A stretch of 64,000 nt of DNA from Peribacillus acanthi (GCF_003073175.1 NZ_QBBX01000006.1:110096-174095), one strand, 5' to 3'; positions 1 through 8,821 are shown, numbered from the stretch's first letter. Notes: generated from the letters alone by a model not told the origin. Program-made: numbers and translations.

Positions 1-702
1 AATGGATGCCAAACTCAACCAACCTACATCTTTAATAATGTAACAATGTAACACCCCATCATCCACTTTTGCATGAGGAGATAATTTTTCAAAACCACCT
101 GTAGAATTGGTCAATGCTGCCAGAAATAGAAATGCTTCTCCTTCCCATTTCCCATGGTCATGCTCAATATGTAAAGGATATTTTTCTTTAGTTACTAATG
201 TTTTCACACTTTCTATCACATATGCCAATGCCCCTAGCTTCGTTTTCTGTTTAGGAGAAACTTCATATGTGGCTTCAGCAATCGCCCCAATCGCAACAAT
301 ATTTACGAAATAACGATTATTCAAGCTTCCTACATCCACTCTTCTTTTTTCGCCGTTTTTTAGAAGCTCTATGGCTCGTTTGGCATCAAGAGGAATTTTT
401 AATGCTCTTGCAAAATCATTGACAGTTCCCATAGGAATGATAGCAAGTGTGGGCAAATGATTTTGTCCAACGAGACCATTAATAGTCTCATTCAAGGTCC
501 CGTCCCCTCCCATGCTTACAACTAAATCAAATTCTTTATTACACGCATCCTGACAATATTTCGTTGCATCCATTTCTTTCTCTGTCATACTAATTACGAC
601 TTCATAACACTGCTTATGTAATATCCATTCGATTTCTTTTTTATAAGTAACTGCTTCCTCTTTTCCTGATGAAGGATTTACAATAATCATAGCTTTTTTC
701 AT
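1..702 (-). CDS. Diacylglycerol kinase family lipid kinase (partial, C-terminus beyond window)
   Basis: The reading frame is open from the ATG at 702 to the window edge, giving 234 residues of a protein that normally runs to about 300. The N-terminus MKKAMIIVNPSSGK and the GGDGTLNE motif near residue 65 are the nucleotide-binding signature of the DAGK catalytic domain (YegS/BmrU/DgkB type), followed by the usual PxGTxNDFAR segment. These enzymes phosphorylate diacylglycerol or related lipids at the membrane with ATP. An AGGAG ribosome binding site lies at 711-715. The lipid substrate cannot be told from sequence; the C-terminal lipid-binding half is only partly present. Confidence 0.88.
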   Translation of the reverse strand, partial: MKKAMIIVNPSSGKEEAVTYKKEIEWILHKQCYEVVISMTEKEMDATKYCQDACNKEFDLVVSMGGDGTLNETINGLVGQNHLPTLAIIPMGTVNDFARALKIPLDAKRAIELLKNGEKRRVDVGSLNNRYFVNIVAIGAIAEATYEVSPKQKTKLGALAYVIESVKTLVTKEKYPLHIEHDHGKWEGEAFLFLAALTNSTGGFEKLSPHAKVDDGVLHCYIIKDVGWLSLASI

Positions 703-821
703 AGATACATCTCCTAGTGTTTTATAGTTAGTTATACCTTTTATCAAAACTTGGCAAACATAAACGACCAACTTCCCCATGAAAAAACGTCATGATATAC
801 TAATGGTAAGGAGGTGAAAAC

Positions 822-1172
822 GTGGAAAACAAATTGAATCAAATACTTTCTGAAATACTATCACTCAAAGAAAAAGTCGGAAAAGTAGAAGTGAAATTTG
901 ATGAGAAGTTTGACAAGGTTGATGAAAGATTAAACAATATTGATGACCGTTTGGATGGAATGGATCAACGCTTTGATTTTATCGATGAAAAGTTCAATCA
1001 AATTGACCAGCGCTTCGATTTTGTTGATGAAAAGTTGGAATCATTAGAGGAGAGCCAAGATAATTTAATGAGGGAAGTGCGAAGTAATACAAACTATATT
1101 GTTAAAACCATAAAAGAACATCGTATTGTTATTGATTTAATACAACAACAGATAAATCCTTCTTCAAAGTAA
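822..1172 (+). CDS. Heptad-repeat coiled-coil protein
   Basis: This 116-residue protein has a GTG start at 822 preceded by AAGGAGGTG. Residues about 18-75 are a run of seven-residue units of the type xxDERLD/xxDQRFD with hydrophobic residues at a and d positions, so it should form a long parallel coiled coil. Two 14-residue blocks (DQRFDFIDEKFNQI and DQRFDFVDEKLESL) are near copies, also at DNA level, which points to internal duplication. There is no signal peptide or membrane segment. Similar short proteins are common in Bacillus and unnamed; I cannot assign a function. A hairpin terminator follows at 1222-1250. Confidence 0.75.
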   Translation: MENKLNQILSEILSLKEKVGKVEVKFDEKFDKVDERLNNIDDRLDGMDQRFDFIDEKFNQIDQRFDFVDEKLESLEESQDNLMREVRSNTNYIVKTIKEHRIVIDLIQQQINPSSK

Positions 1173-1221
1173 TTCCACGCTTGAAGCTTCTAACTAACTT
1201 CATTAAAATACCCAATAAGTT

Positions 1222-1250
1222 AGGGTACCCCATATGGAGTACCCTTTCTG
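1222..1250 (+). terminator. Hairpin terminator after the coiled-coil gene
   Basis: AGGGTAC and GTACCCT form a 7-bp stem around CCCATATGGA, followed by the T-rich stretch TTCTGTTTCTATTTT. It lies between converging genes and could serve both. Confidence 0.6.
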
Positions 1251-1253
1251 TTT

Positions 1254-1649
1254 CTATTTTCGTTCAAATCCTAGGAAGCGAGTACCTTGGAACGTTAGTA
1301 TTCCAGTATCTCCTTCTGCGAGTAATCCATACTGGTTCCCTTCCATCGTTAACTCCATACGATCGCCACTCTCCACTTCAAAGGTAACAAAATACCTTGT
1401 ACTCGTATGATGAGTTGCATGGTCATTGGCTGAATGGTTATGTCCTCTTACATCCGATCGCTTCGTCTTCACAATAGCTGGTACGGATAAGCGAGGAGCT
1501 TGATTATTTTTATTCCACTGCCCGACACCTTTAAAAATACTGACTAAAATAGTACCTATTACAATAACGAAAATAATAGCGAAAATAATTGGAAAAATCG
1601 TAAACATAAAATCACCGAAAAAGAATCCATCATTAAATGGATCATTCAT
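1254..1649 (-). CDS. DUF2500 domain-containing membrane protein
   Basis: The protein has 131 residues when started at the ATG at 1649, which has GGGGGAG five bases upstream; an upstream in-frame start at 1667 lacks such a site. Residues about 10-37 form one hydrophobic membrane segment, then a conserved soluble part with WNKNNQAPRLSVPA, a His-rich linker (HNHSANDHATHH) and a C-terminal TRYFVTFEVESGDRMEL...LTFQGTRFLGFER block. This block is the hallmark of the DUF2500 family, whose function is not known. The protein is probably anchored with the C-terminal domain on one face of the membrane. Confidence 0.8.
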   Translation of the reverse strand: MNDPFNDGFFFGDFMFTIFPIIFAIIFVIVIGTILVSIFKGVGQWNKNNQAPRLSVPAIVKTKRSDVRGHNHSANDHATHHTSTRYFVTFEVESGDRMELTMEGNQYGLLAEGDTGILTFQGTRFLGFERK

Positions 1650-1710
1650 AATATCTCCCCCTTGCATCCTTCTATTAACATATACGAATGGAGGAGGAGT
1701 TCGGTTTCAA

Positions 1711-2208
1711 TTATTTCCCAATACCAATCCATAATTTTTGATCCCTAATATTAAATTTCACTATAGATCCAAATGGAATAGCTTTAATTTTTTCTAAGCA
1801 ATTTAAGTCGAGATTAAATTTCCCTTCGTTGTAAGTGGAAAAAGGTTCCTTATCAAAGATTTTTTTCTTAATCCATGTACTATTTAGTGGACGGAAGCTT
1901 TCTATCTGGAAGGTTAATATTCTGCCATTCGCTGAAACTGGCTTCAATCCTACTTCAAAAGGAATCACTAACATGGTTTTTTTCATAATTCCACTGATGA
2001 CAAGTGTTTCATCACTCATCTTCACTTCAAGATTACTAACTCCATCTAAACTAGACTTTTTTAATAAAAATAGAATCATTGACTCGGTTAATGGCACTGA
2101 CATATTAAGATTTTCCATCTTTTTAATTGTTTGCCCTAATACCACTTCACCTTTATTTTTCAATTCAATCATTCTAGGTTGTAATTTTCCAAACCAAGTT
2201 CCATTCAT
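1711..2208 (-). CDS. Hypothetical protein, LmeA-like pattern
   Basis: The start chosen is the ATG at 2208 because GAGGTG lies just upstream; the longer frame to 2229 has no site. The 165-residue product has no signal peptide or membrane segment. Its alternating beta-rich layout, with lines such as LEVKMSDETLVISGIMKK, VPFEVGLKPVSANGRILTF and a final VKFNIRDQKLWIGIG, resembles the lipid-binding DUF2993/LmeA-type fold, but this is a pattern resemblance and not a firm family call. No neighbour suggests a pathway. Confidence 0.6.
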   Translation of the reverse strand: MNGTWFGKLQPRMIELKNKGEVVLGQTIKKMENLNMSVPLTESMILFLLKKSSLDGVSNLEVKMSDETLVISGIMKKTMLVIPFEVGLKPVSANGRILTFQIESFRPLNSTWIKKKIFDKEPFSTYNEGKFNLDLNCLEKIKAIPFGSIVKFNIRDQKLWIGIGK

Positions 2209-2393
2209 AAAATTCACCTCTAAAATCATTTTCTTTTCTCATAGGCGGACGTCACTATTTTTATATGTATATTGCAAATGAATAAAATGGGTTCCAACAA
2301 AATTACCATCCATTAGAAAACTAAGCTTTATTCCTAAGACTGGTCATATTGTCGACTTCATTCTTTGCTACCAATTTATACTTACTTACAATT

Positions 2394-2432
2394 AAAAAAG
2401 GTATTAACCAATCAACACGGTTAATACCTTTA
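2394..2432 (-). terminator. Terminator of the amino-acid ABC operon
   Basis: On the minus strand AAAGGTATTAACC pairs with GGTTAATACCTTT, followed by a run of six T. It sits just after the stop of the ATPase gene. Confidence 0.85.
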
Positions 2433-2437
2433 CATCA

Positions 2438-3178
2438 TTATTTAAGTATTGTAGTCTGTATAAATTCTTTAGTACGCATCTCTTGGGGATTTTCAAAGAA
2501 TTGATCCGATAGAGCTTTCTCTATAATTTGACCTTCATTCATATAGACAATCCAATCTGCTACTTCTCGTGCAAATCCCATTTCATGAGTGACAACTACC
2601 ATGGTCATTCCATCCTCGGCCAGTTCTTTCATCGTCAACAAAACTTCTCCAACTAACTCGGGATCAAGCGCTGAAGTTGGCTCATCAAAAAGCATAATCT
2701 CTGGTTTCATAGCTAATGCCCTAGCAATGGCGACACGTTGTTTTTGCCCCCCCGACAACTTGCTTGGATAAACATCTGCTTTATCAGCCAAGCCTACTTT
2801 TTCTAATAGTACTTTAGCTTCTCGAATGGCATCCTCTGTAGAAATTTTCTTCACATGAGTAGGCGCTTCAATGATGTTTTCGAGGACTGTCATATGAGGG
2901 AAGAGATTGAAGTGTTGAAAAACCATTCCCACTTTTTGACGCACTTGATTTATGTCATGTGAGTCCTTTAGAATCTCCTCTCCATCTATAATTATTTTCC
3001 CATTGTCTTTTTTCTCAAGAAAATTTAAGCATCGTAAAAGTGTACTTTTTCCAGAACCACTGGACCCTACTAAACAAACCACATCGCTTTCGTTAACTGT
3101 CATATTGATATCTTTTAAAACATGCAATTTTCCAAAAGATTTATTTAAGTTTTCTATTCGTATTAATTCTTTAGCCAT
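2438..3178 (-). CDS. Polar amino-acid ABC transporter, ATP-binding protein
   Basis: The 246-residue ATPase carries Walker A GSSGSGKS, the Q-loop, ABC signature LSGGQKQRVAIARALA, Walker B IMLFDEPTSALDPELVGEVL and the switch His in VVVTHEMGFA. Its short length and the DPELVGEVL segment are typical of the GlnQ/ArtP/HisP group that powers uptake of glutamine, arginine, cystine or similar substrates. The start at 3178 has GGGAGTGG upstream; the longer GTG start is too close to its site. It is the last gene of the binding protein-permease-ATPase operon, 15 bases after the permease stop. Confidence 0.92.
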   Translation of the reverse strand: MAKELIRIENLNKSFGKLHVLKDINMTVNESDVVCLVGSSGSGKSTLLRCLNFLEKKDNGKIIIDGEEILKDSHDINQVRQKVGMVFQHFNLFPHMTVLENIIEAPTHVKKISTEDAIREAKVLLEKVGLADKADVYPSKLSGGQKQRVAIARALAMKPEIMLFDEPTSALDPELVGEVLLTMKELAEDGMTMVVVTHEMGFAREVADWIVYMNEGQIIEKALSDQFFENPQEMRTKEFIQTTILK

Positions 3179-3193
3179 TCTATATCCCACTCC

Positions 3194-3865
3194 CTATCGA
3201 TCACTAATCGCCATTTTTTTCTCTGCAACCTTTAAGACAATCGTCATTATGCCAACAAGAATTAAATAATAGATGGCAACGATTAACAAGTACGTCATCT
3301 CGTCAAAATTATTGGACCCCAGTGTAGTAGCTACATTGAACAATTCGTTCATTGAAATGAACGCTGCAAGAGAAGAATCTTTCAATCCTATGATAAATTG
3401 ATTACCTAAAGGTGGAAGAGCACGCCGGAACGCTTGAGGCAAAATGATTCTACGCATCGTCAAAGAACGGGACATCCCCAATGAACGTCCTGCCTCCATT
3501 TGACCTTTGTCCACAGATTGGATGGTCCCTCTAAAAATTTCGGCAATGTAAGCTCCGTTATGAAATGCCAATGCCAGAGAAGCTGCCCAAAAATCAGGAA
3601 TAAGAAACAGTCCACTTAATCCAAAATATAAAATGAAAATTTGCACAATCAATGGTGTGCCACGGACAAAATAAATATAAGCGTCAGAAATTAAACCTAA
3701 CACTTTAAAATTGGATAATTTCATTAGTGCTAAGACAAGACCAATCACTATTCCTATTAATATAGAAACAACCGTCAACTGCAAAGTAAGCAGCATGGCT
3801 TCGATAAATACATCCTTTGTGTTTAATAGTGTTGTTAGAAAATGTGAAAAACTAGGCAAAATCAA
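3194..3865 (-). CDS. Polar amino-acid ABC transporter, permease
   Basis: This 223-residue HisM/GlnP-type membrane protein has about five hydrophobic segments and the EAA loop near residue 135 (EAGRSLGMSRSLTMRRIILPQAFRRALPP, of which the central EAGRSLG...LPQAF part is diagnostic). It would form the homodimeric channel for the ATPase and binding protein encoded on either side. The start is a TTG close behind GGAAG; another TTG two codons in has better spacing and could be the true start. Confidence 0.9.
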   Translation of the reverse strand: MILPSFSHFLTTLLNTKDVFIEAMLLTLQLTVVSILIGIVIGLVLALMKLSNFKVLGLISDAYIYFVRGTPLIVQIFILYFGLSGLFLIPDFWAASLALAFHNGAYIAEIFRGTIQSVDKGQMEAGRSLGMSRSLTMRRIILPQAFRRALPPLGNQFIIGLKDSSLAAFISMNELFNVATTLGSNNFDEMTYLLIVAIYYLILVGIMTIVLKVAEKKMAISDR

Positions 3866-3888
3866 AACTTCCTTTCTATCTCTTACTA

Positions 3889-4665
3889 TTATTCGGGTTT
3901 AGTGGTGATGTCCTCACCAAAATATTTCTTACTGATTCGTGAGAGAGTTCCATCTTTCCGAAGATTTTCAAGCGCTTCATTTATATTTACCAATAACTGA
4001 GGATTGTCTTTAGACACAACCACAGCCTGTTCGCTCCGCTCAATTAATTGCTGTCCGACTATTTCAAAGCCTTCTTTTGCTGCACTTTTTCCGGTTACAA
4101 AATCGGTAATCACCGCATCATGACGTCCTGTACTTAAGGCCTTTAAAGCAGTGATGTCGCTATCATACATTTTAATGTTATCTGTATATTTTGAAGCGGT
4201 ATCCGCATAAGTTGATCCTTTAGCAACAGCAACTTCTTTCCCTTTCAAATCTTCTACAGTTTTGATATTACTGTCAGGATGAGTGAAAATTTGCGGCCCA
4301 GAGTAATAGTAGGGTGTGGAGAACAACATATGCTTGCTCCGTTGAGGATTTATTGTATGACTTGCTACTGCTGCATCTGCCCTACCCGTTTTTACCCCTT
4401 CAATAATCCCCTTGAATTTGATTCGTTTTTGCTTAGGTTTTAAACCCATTTCCTTAGCCAGGGCATTGCCCACTTCAATATCAAAGCCTGTCATTGTCAT
4501 ATCATCTTCAACATAACTAAACGGCTTGAATTCTCCAGAAGCCGTAAAAATGAATGTATCTTCCTCTACGAGCTCTGTACCATCTTTTAATTTTTCTTTT
4601 TCTGCACATGCAGTCATACCCCCAAGCATAAACAATCCCAGGATTATGACACCTAATTTTTTCAT
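3889..4665 (-). CDS. Polar amino-acid ABC transporter, substrate-binding lipoprotein
   Basis: The start at 4665 gives a classical lipoprotein signal, MKKLGVIILGLFMLGG followed by the lipobox MTAC, so the mature protein is tethered by its Cys outside the membrane. The rest is an SBP_bac_3 domain (TGFDIEVGNALAKEMG near residue 60, GKEVAVAKGSTYA near 130). The frame is open upstream to 4716 but those residues are charged and would destroy the signal. First gene of a three-gene importer; the amino acid carried cannot be read from sequence. Confidence 0.9.
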   Translation of the reverse strand: MKKLGVIILGLFMLGGMTACAEKEKLKDGTELVEEDTFIFTASGEFKPFSYVEDDMTMTGFDIEVGNALAKEMGLKPKQKRIKFKGIIEGVKTGRADAAVASHTINPQRSKHMLFSTPYYYSGPQIFTHPDSNIKTVEDLKGKEVAVAKGSTYADTASKYTDNIKMYDSDITALKALSTGRHDAVITDFVTGKSAAKEGFEIVGQQLIERSEQAVVVSKDNPQLLVNINEALENLRKDGTLSRISKKYFGEDITTKPE

Positions 4666-4775
4666 CCTACATTTTCGTCCCCTTTCATATTCTGTATCTA
4701 ATCTTTCAATACCCAAATGATAGGATTAAAAACATTTTTTGTTTTTTTAATATAATTTCAATCAATAGATTGAAT

Positions 4776-4827
4776 AAAAAAGCGACGAGTGTTTCTTATT
4801 TTTAAGAAACACTCGTCGCTTTTTTTA
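4776..4827. terminator. Strong bidirectional terminator
   Basis: A perfect stem of about 20 bp (AAAAAGCGACGAGTGTTTCT with its complement) is flanked by A-run and T-run. It follows the beta-lactamase-like gene on the minus strand and isolates it from the ABC operon. Confidence 0.9.
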
Positions 4828-4832
4828 TTTAT

Positions 4833-5612
4833 TCACTGTGATAAATATTCCCACACCAAACTACCTATTTTAGCAATAGCTATTTTTCCTACTCCCTTTG
4901 ATGGAAGACTATCACATAATACCGTGATATACGCAGATTTATTACCCTTTTTCATTATGGCACAATCATGTTCCACTCCTGATAACTCACCTGTCTTATT
5001 TCCAATCCAGCCATCTTCTAGATCAATAAATAATGGTAACTTGTCTAAAAATTGTTGATTTTGTAAGATTCCCTTCATTAATTCCTTACTGTTAGATGAA
5101 TACCCTAATCCAATGTCGATTTCCTTCAGCATAAGTACCATTTCACTTGCTGTTGTCCAGTTATTAATACCTTTAATAATAGAATCAAAATCCATCATCT
5201 TTCGATTAAGTTCTGTAGAATTACACCCTTGCTCTTTAATGAAGCTGTTTATTTTCTCCATTCCGAGTAAATCAATTAAGACATTTGTAGCTGTATTGTC
5301 AGAAACTATAATCATAAGGGTCAATAAGTCTTGAACCGTAAGTTTTGCATTGGATAGTTTGTGGATTACCCCTGCACCCTCCACCTTTTGATACTCTTGA
5401 ATTTGTATGGCATCATATAGATTCAGTGTCCCATTTTCAATTTGTCTAAATCCCTCCAACAGAATAGGAAGCTTAATAAGACTAGCAGAAGGCACTTTAC
5501 GATGGGGGTCCCATTGAAAACAGTGTTGACCCACTTCCAGCATTACACTCATTTTACCTGGGCAATTTTTAATTTCGGAATTCAATCTAGCAGTTAATTC
5601 AGAAAAATTCAT
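4833..5612 (-). CDS. Class A beta-lactamase-like serine hydrolase without Glu166
   Basis: The 259-residue protein has the penicillin-recognising motifs in order: SxxK as SLIK near residue 43, SDN in VSDNTATN, and KTG in GNKTGEL. It lacks a signal peptide, so as started (ATG at 5612, behind GAGGATG) it should be cytoplasmic. In the omega loop, where class A enzymes have ExELN with catalytic Glu166, this protein reads STELN: the Glu168-like residue and Asn are kept but the position of Glu166 is Ser. It is therefore unlikely to be an efficient beta-lactamase and may act on another amide or ester. The frame is open upstream to 5657. Confidence 0.8.
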   Translation of the reverse strand: MNFSELTARLNSEIKNCPGKMSVMLEVGQHCFQWDPHRKVPSASLIKLPILLEGFRQIENGTLNLYDAIQIQEYQKVEGAGVIHKLSNAKLTVQDLLTLMIIVSDNTATNVLIDLLGMEKINSFIKEQGCNSTELNRKMMDFDSIIKGINNWTTASEMVLMLKEIDIGLGYSSNSKELMKGILQNQQFLDKLPLFIDLEDGWIGNKTGELSGVEHDCAIMKKGNKSAYITVLCDSLPSKGVGKIAIAKIGSLVWEYLSQ

Positions 5613-5802
5613 CCTGTATTCATCCTCTTTTTGTATAAAAAAGCAAAGCAGCCACAAATATACCTTCGAAAGAAATGCATGCTGTTATACCTTCTAAGTA
5701 TAAATTTCTGTCTAGTGAGTATGCTGCTAAAGTTCACACTTCCATCAAATAATTTACATTTTCTCTATAATAGTAACACGTTTACGGAAATACTTTACCA
5801 AT

Positions 5803-6540
5803 TTAAATACTATTTTTTTGCTTTCTCACTCTACACATTTCTACAAAATGGACAAGAATTCGTTGCATCCGATCATCATTTTTCCCAAGTTCCTCAGGGT
5901 GGAACTGTGTCCCCATAATTAGTCCATCTTTACTTTCATATGCCTCAATCACTCCATCATCGGCTCTCGCAACAGCGTTAAGGTCATCGGCAATCCTTTC
6001 AATTGCTTGATGGTGAAAACTGTTTACCTCCACAACCTCTTGCTGTAATAATTCATACAATCTGCTTTCCTTGTCAATGTTTATTGGATGGGAAGTGATG
6101 GTCCGCTCCACTTCCGTTAAATGGACAATTCCATTTTCTTCATTATCTTCGTCTATATGTTGATTCATCGAACCCCCGAAGGCTATGTTAATTAAATGGG
6201 ATCCTCTACAAATTCCGAAGATCGGTTTATTCTGCAATCTTGCCCTTTTAACTAATTCCATATCTGAGTGGTCAAGCTGTGGAATAGTTGTCCCCAAATT
6301 AGGGTGAGGTTCTTCATTAAAATAACGAGGATCCACATCATTACCTCCTGTAAGGAATAGCCCGTCAATCGTATCCATCCAGAGGTCCATACATTCTCTA
6401 TTGCCTAGTGGGAGAATGACTGGGATACCTCCTGCATTTTTTATTGCTTCAGAATAACTTAAATGGACGTTAATAGAAATGTTTCCTCTAACCACTTCAA
6501 TATTTGCTGTAAGACCTATAACAGGCTTCGTATTATTCAT
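5803..6540 (-). CDS. Gamma-glutamyl-gamma-aminobutyrate hydrolase family protein (peptidase C26)
   Basis: This 245-residue class I glutamine-amidotransferase-like hydrolase has the nucleophile elbow GICRGSHLINIAFGG (Cys near residue 108) and the C-terminal catalytic His in MGTQFHPEELG, with GNDVDPRYFNEEPHPN near the start, as in PuuD and related enzymes. The family cleaves gamma-glutamyl amides such as gamma-glutamyl-GABA. GGGGGAAAC precedes the ATG. It is a single gene with no polyamine or GABA genes next to it, so the physiological substrate is uncertain. Confidence 0.88.
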   Translation of the reverse strand: MNNTKPVIGLTANIEVVRGNISINVHLSYSEAIKNAGGIPVILPLGNRECMDLWMDTIDGLFLTGGNDVDPRYFNEEPHPNLGTTIPQLDHSDMELVKRARLQNKPIFGICRGSHLINIAFGGSMNQHIDEDNEENGIVHLTEVERTITSHPINIDKESRLYELLQQEVVEVNSFHHQAIERIADDLNAVARADDGVIEAYESKDGLIMGTQFHPEELGKNDDRMQRILVHFVEMCRVRKQKNSI

Positions 6541-6701
6541 AATGTTTCCCCCATAATTAATAACTTTTTTAATCTATACCCACTTTTTAGAATATAAACA
6601 TCTGGGTATTGTTGGGGTAATATCCGTTAGGGACTTTTTGCATGTTTTCTTTGTTTTATGGAAAAGTTAACTACGAGGCTTGAAGGGAAGGAGGAGAAAT
6701 C

Positions 6702-6833
6702 ATGCTGGATAATAACACGGGTCAATTTGTAAACAAATTACAAGAAAATGAAAAGAAGCAACAAAAAAATAAGCAACATCAAGGCAATGGCGATCCTGCT
6801 AATAAACTCCCAAATAAAACGCATAATCACTAA
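6702..6833 (+). CDS. DUF4023 family small protein
   Basis: A 43-residue ORF begins at the ATG at 6702, eight bases after AAGGAGGAG. The product is hydrophilic and ends HQGNGDPANKLPNKTHNH; the pattern FVxKLxENxxKxxxNKxHQGxGxPxxKLPNK is that of the DUF4023 family of small Bacillus proteins of unknown role. It has no membrane segment or Cys. Below 60 codons, it would be missed by most ORF screens. Confidence 0.8.
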   Translation: MLDNNTGQFVNKLQENEKKQQKNKQHQGNGDPANKLPNKTHNH

Positions 6834-6840
6834 TATTAAA

Positions 6841-6890
6841 CTTGGCTAGCGCCGTGCCTTAAAGCTGGCGAAAGCCTAGTTGCACTTATA
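6841..6890 (+). repeat. Dispersed hairpin repeat, copy 1
   Basis: The 50-bp stretch starting CTTGGCTAGCGCC and ending CCTAGTTGCACTTATA reappears in reverse orientation at 27861-27908. It can fold as GGC-TAG-CGCC / GGCG-AAA-GCC with a symmetrical internal loop. The second copy keeps the fold with G-U pairs. Confidence 0.75.
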
Positions 6891-6967
6891 TTTAATTCCT
6901 AAAATGGCCACAACGTCGACAAAATACTTTGCAGCCATTTTATACTGTCTCATTAAAGTACAAATCA

Positions 6968-6998
6968 AAAGCATCGGCCCAAGATTCCGATGCTTGTT
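6968..6998 (+). terminator. Probable terminator
   Basis: GCATCGG and CCGATGC form a 7-bp stem around CCCAAGATT, followed by TTGTTTAACTTT. It would end a transcript from the DUF4023 gene. The rest of 6890-7213 is AT-rich with no coding sequence that I can see. Confidence 0.55.
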
Positions 6999-7213
6999 TA
7001 ACTTTATGAGATTTGGGAATAAAAGTGTTGAAATAGATTTACCAATTTTTTCATTGAAGAGTCGTCCATTTTGATATTGAATTGGAAATTATACATTGAC
7101 AAAATCCCAAGATAAAGGCATTTGAACTTTTAAATTTTCCAAAAGACATAATTTGGACAAAAATCTTACGAATATTATAAATATATTAATTATTTTAAAA
7201 TAACGATAAGGTT

Positions 7214-7242
7214 TTGACTAGTCAGCTTTTCAATAGTATTAT
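7214..7242 (+). promoter_or_regulatory. Sigma-A-type promoter of the POT transporter
   Basis: TTGACT at 7214-7219 and TATTAT at 7237-7242 are separated by 17 bp, 28 bases before the start codon. Confidence 0.7.
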
Positions 7243-7269
7243 TATACGGTACAAAAGGAGGTTTATACA

Positions 7270-8757
7270 TTGATAGACAAGCAAAAGATTGTTGAAAGTG
7301 TGCCACAGAAGGGATTCTTCGGACACCCAAAAGGATTATTCACCCTATTCTTTACTGAGTTCTGGGAGAGATTCTCTTACTATGGTATGAAAGCTATTCT
7401 AGTATTATATATGTACTATGAGGTTTCAAAAGGCGGTTTGGGGATTGACCAAACTACAGCACTATCCATCGCCTCTGTTTATGGATCATTAGTATACATG
7501 TCAGGGATTATAGGTGGTTGGTTAGCAGATAGAGTATTTGGAAGTTCCAGAGCTGTTCTCTATGGTGGAGTTTTAATCATGCTTGGTCATATTGCCTTAG
7601 CATTCCCATCAGGATTAACTGCACTGTTCGTTTCCATGGTACTTATCGTAATCGGTACTGGATTATTAAAACCAAATATTTCTAATGTTGTTGGAGATAT
7701 GTACAGCGAAAAAGATACTCGCCGTGACTCAGGATTCACGATTTTCTACATGGGTATCAACATGGGTGCTTTCTTGTCACCACTTGTAGTTGGTACAGTT
7801 GGAGAAAAATATAGTTTCCACCTTGGATTCGGTATCGCTGCTGTAGGTATGCTTCTTGGTTTATTAGTCTTCATGTTCACAAAGGGTAAGAACTTGGGCT
7901 TAGCAGGATCTGCTGTTCCTAACCCATTAAAACCTGAAGAGAAAAAGAAATTGTTTACAACTTTTGGAATTGCAATTATTTTAATCGGAATTGTCGCAAC
8001 ATTCGCTATTGTAAACGGTATCTTAACGATTGATGTATTCACTTGGATTGTAAGTATTCTAGGTATCGTAATTCCTACATTATACTTTGTGTTCATGTAT
8101 CGTAGTCCTAAGACTACTTCTGATGAGCGATCAAGATTGCTTGCATATGTTCCATTATTCATCGCGTCTGTAATGTTCTGGGCAATTCAAGAACAAGGTT
8201 CTAACCTACTTGCAATGTATGCAGATACTCGTACTGATCTGAACTTTGCTGGATTACAACTTCAAGCTTCTTGGTTCCAGTCATTGAATCCGTTATTTAT
8301 TATTACACTAGCTCCAGTTGCAGCTTGGTTATGGGTTAAATTAGGTGATCGTCAACCATCTACAACAAAGAAATTCTCACTTGCAATTGTTTTCTCAGGG
8401 ATTTCATTCTTAGTCATGTTAGTTCCTGCAATGCTTTACGGAGTTGAAGCACTTGTTAACCCTCTTTGGTTAGTATTAAGCTTCTTCTTATGTGTTGTCG
8501 GTGAGCTTCTACTTTCACCAGTAGGTCTTTCTGCGACAACTAAACTTGCACCAAAGGCATTCTCTGCACAAACAATGAGCTTATGGTTCTTGTCAAACGC
8601 TGCTGCTCAAGCGTTAAATGCGCAAATCGTTAAGCTTTACAGTGCTGACACTGAAATGATGTACTTCGGATCAATCGGGGCAGTTTCTATCCTATTAGGT
8701 TTATTCCTATTTGTGATTTCCCCTAAAATCCAAGGTTTCATGAAGGGTGTAAGATAA
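7270..8757 (+). CDS. POT family proton-dependent di-/tripeptide transporter
   Basis: The 495-residue integral membrane protein has about 14 hydrophobic segments and the POT/PTR2 signature FFTEFWERFSYYGMKAIL near residue 27, containing the ExxERFxYY motif used for proton coupling. It is similar in length to bacterial DtpT. It imports di- and tripeptides by proton symport. The start is a TTG at 7270, eight bases after AAAGGAGG. It converges on the dpp-ykf peptide operon, so two peptide uptake routes lie side by side, though they are transcribed separately. Confidence 0.93.
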   Translation: MIDKQKIVESVPQKGFFGHPKGLFTLFFTEFWERFSYYGMKAILVLYMYYEVSKGGLGIDQTTALSIASVYGSLVYMSGIIGGWLADRVFGSSRAVLYGGVLIMLGHIALAFPSGLTALFVSMVLIVIGTGLLKPNISNVVGDMYSEKDTRRDSGFTIFYMGINMGAFLSPLVVGTVGEKYSFHLGFGIAAVGMLLGLLVFMFTKGKNLGLAGSAVPNPLKPEEKKKLFTTFGIAIILIGIVATFAIVNGILTIDVFTWIVSILGIVIPTLYFVFMYRSPKTTSDERSRLLAYVPLFIASVMFWAIQEQGSNLLAMYADTRTDLNFAGLQLQASWFQSLNPLFIITLAPVAAWLWVKLGDRQPSTTKKFSLAIVFSGISFLVMLVPAMLYGVEALVNPLWLVLSFFLCVVGELLLSPVGLSATTKLAPKAFSAQTMSLWFLSNAAAQALNAQIVKLYSADTEMMYFGSIGAVSILLGLFLFVISPKIQGFMKGVR

Positions 8758-8766
8758 TAATGTTCG

Positions 8767-8803
8767 AAAAAAAGTGTACAAGCCTTGCTTGTACGCTTTT
8801 TTT
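8767..8803 (+). terminator. Terminator of the POT transporter gene
   Basis: AAAAAAAGTGTACAAG pairs with CTTGTACGCTTTTTTT around CCTTG, with a T-run on both strands. Confidence 0.9.
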
Positions 8804-8821
8804 ATGGGTTCGAATATAAGG

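Noticed and set aside
5631-5918. 95-residue plus-strand ORF between the beta-lactamase-like and amidotransferase-like genes
   Set aside because: It overlaps the 3' end of the minus-strand gene, has no ribosome binding site and its composition is not protein-like.
7133-7147. CodY-box upstream of the POT transporter
   Set aside because: AATTTTCCAAAAGAC matches only 10 of 15 consensus positions.
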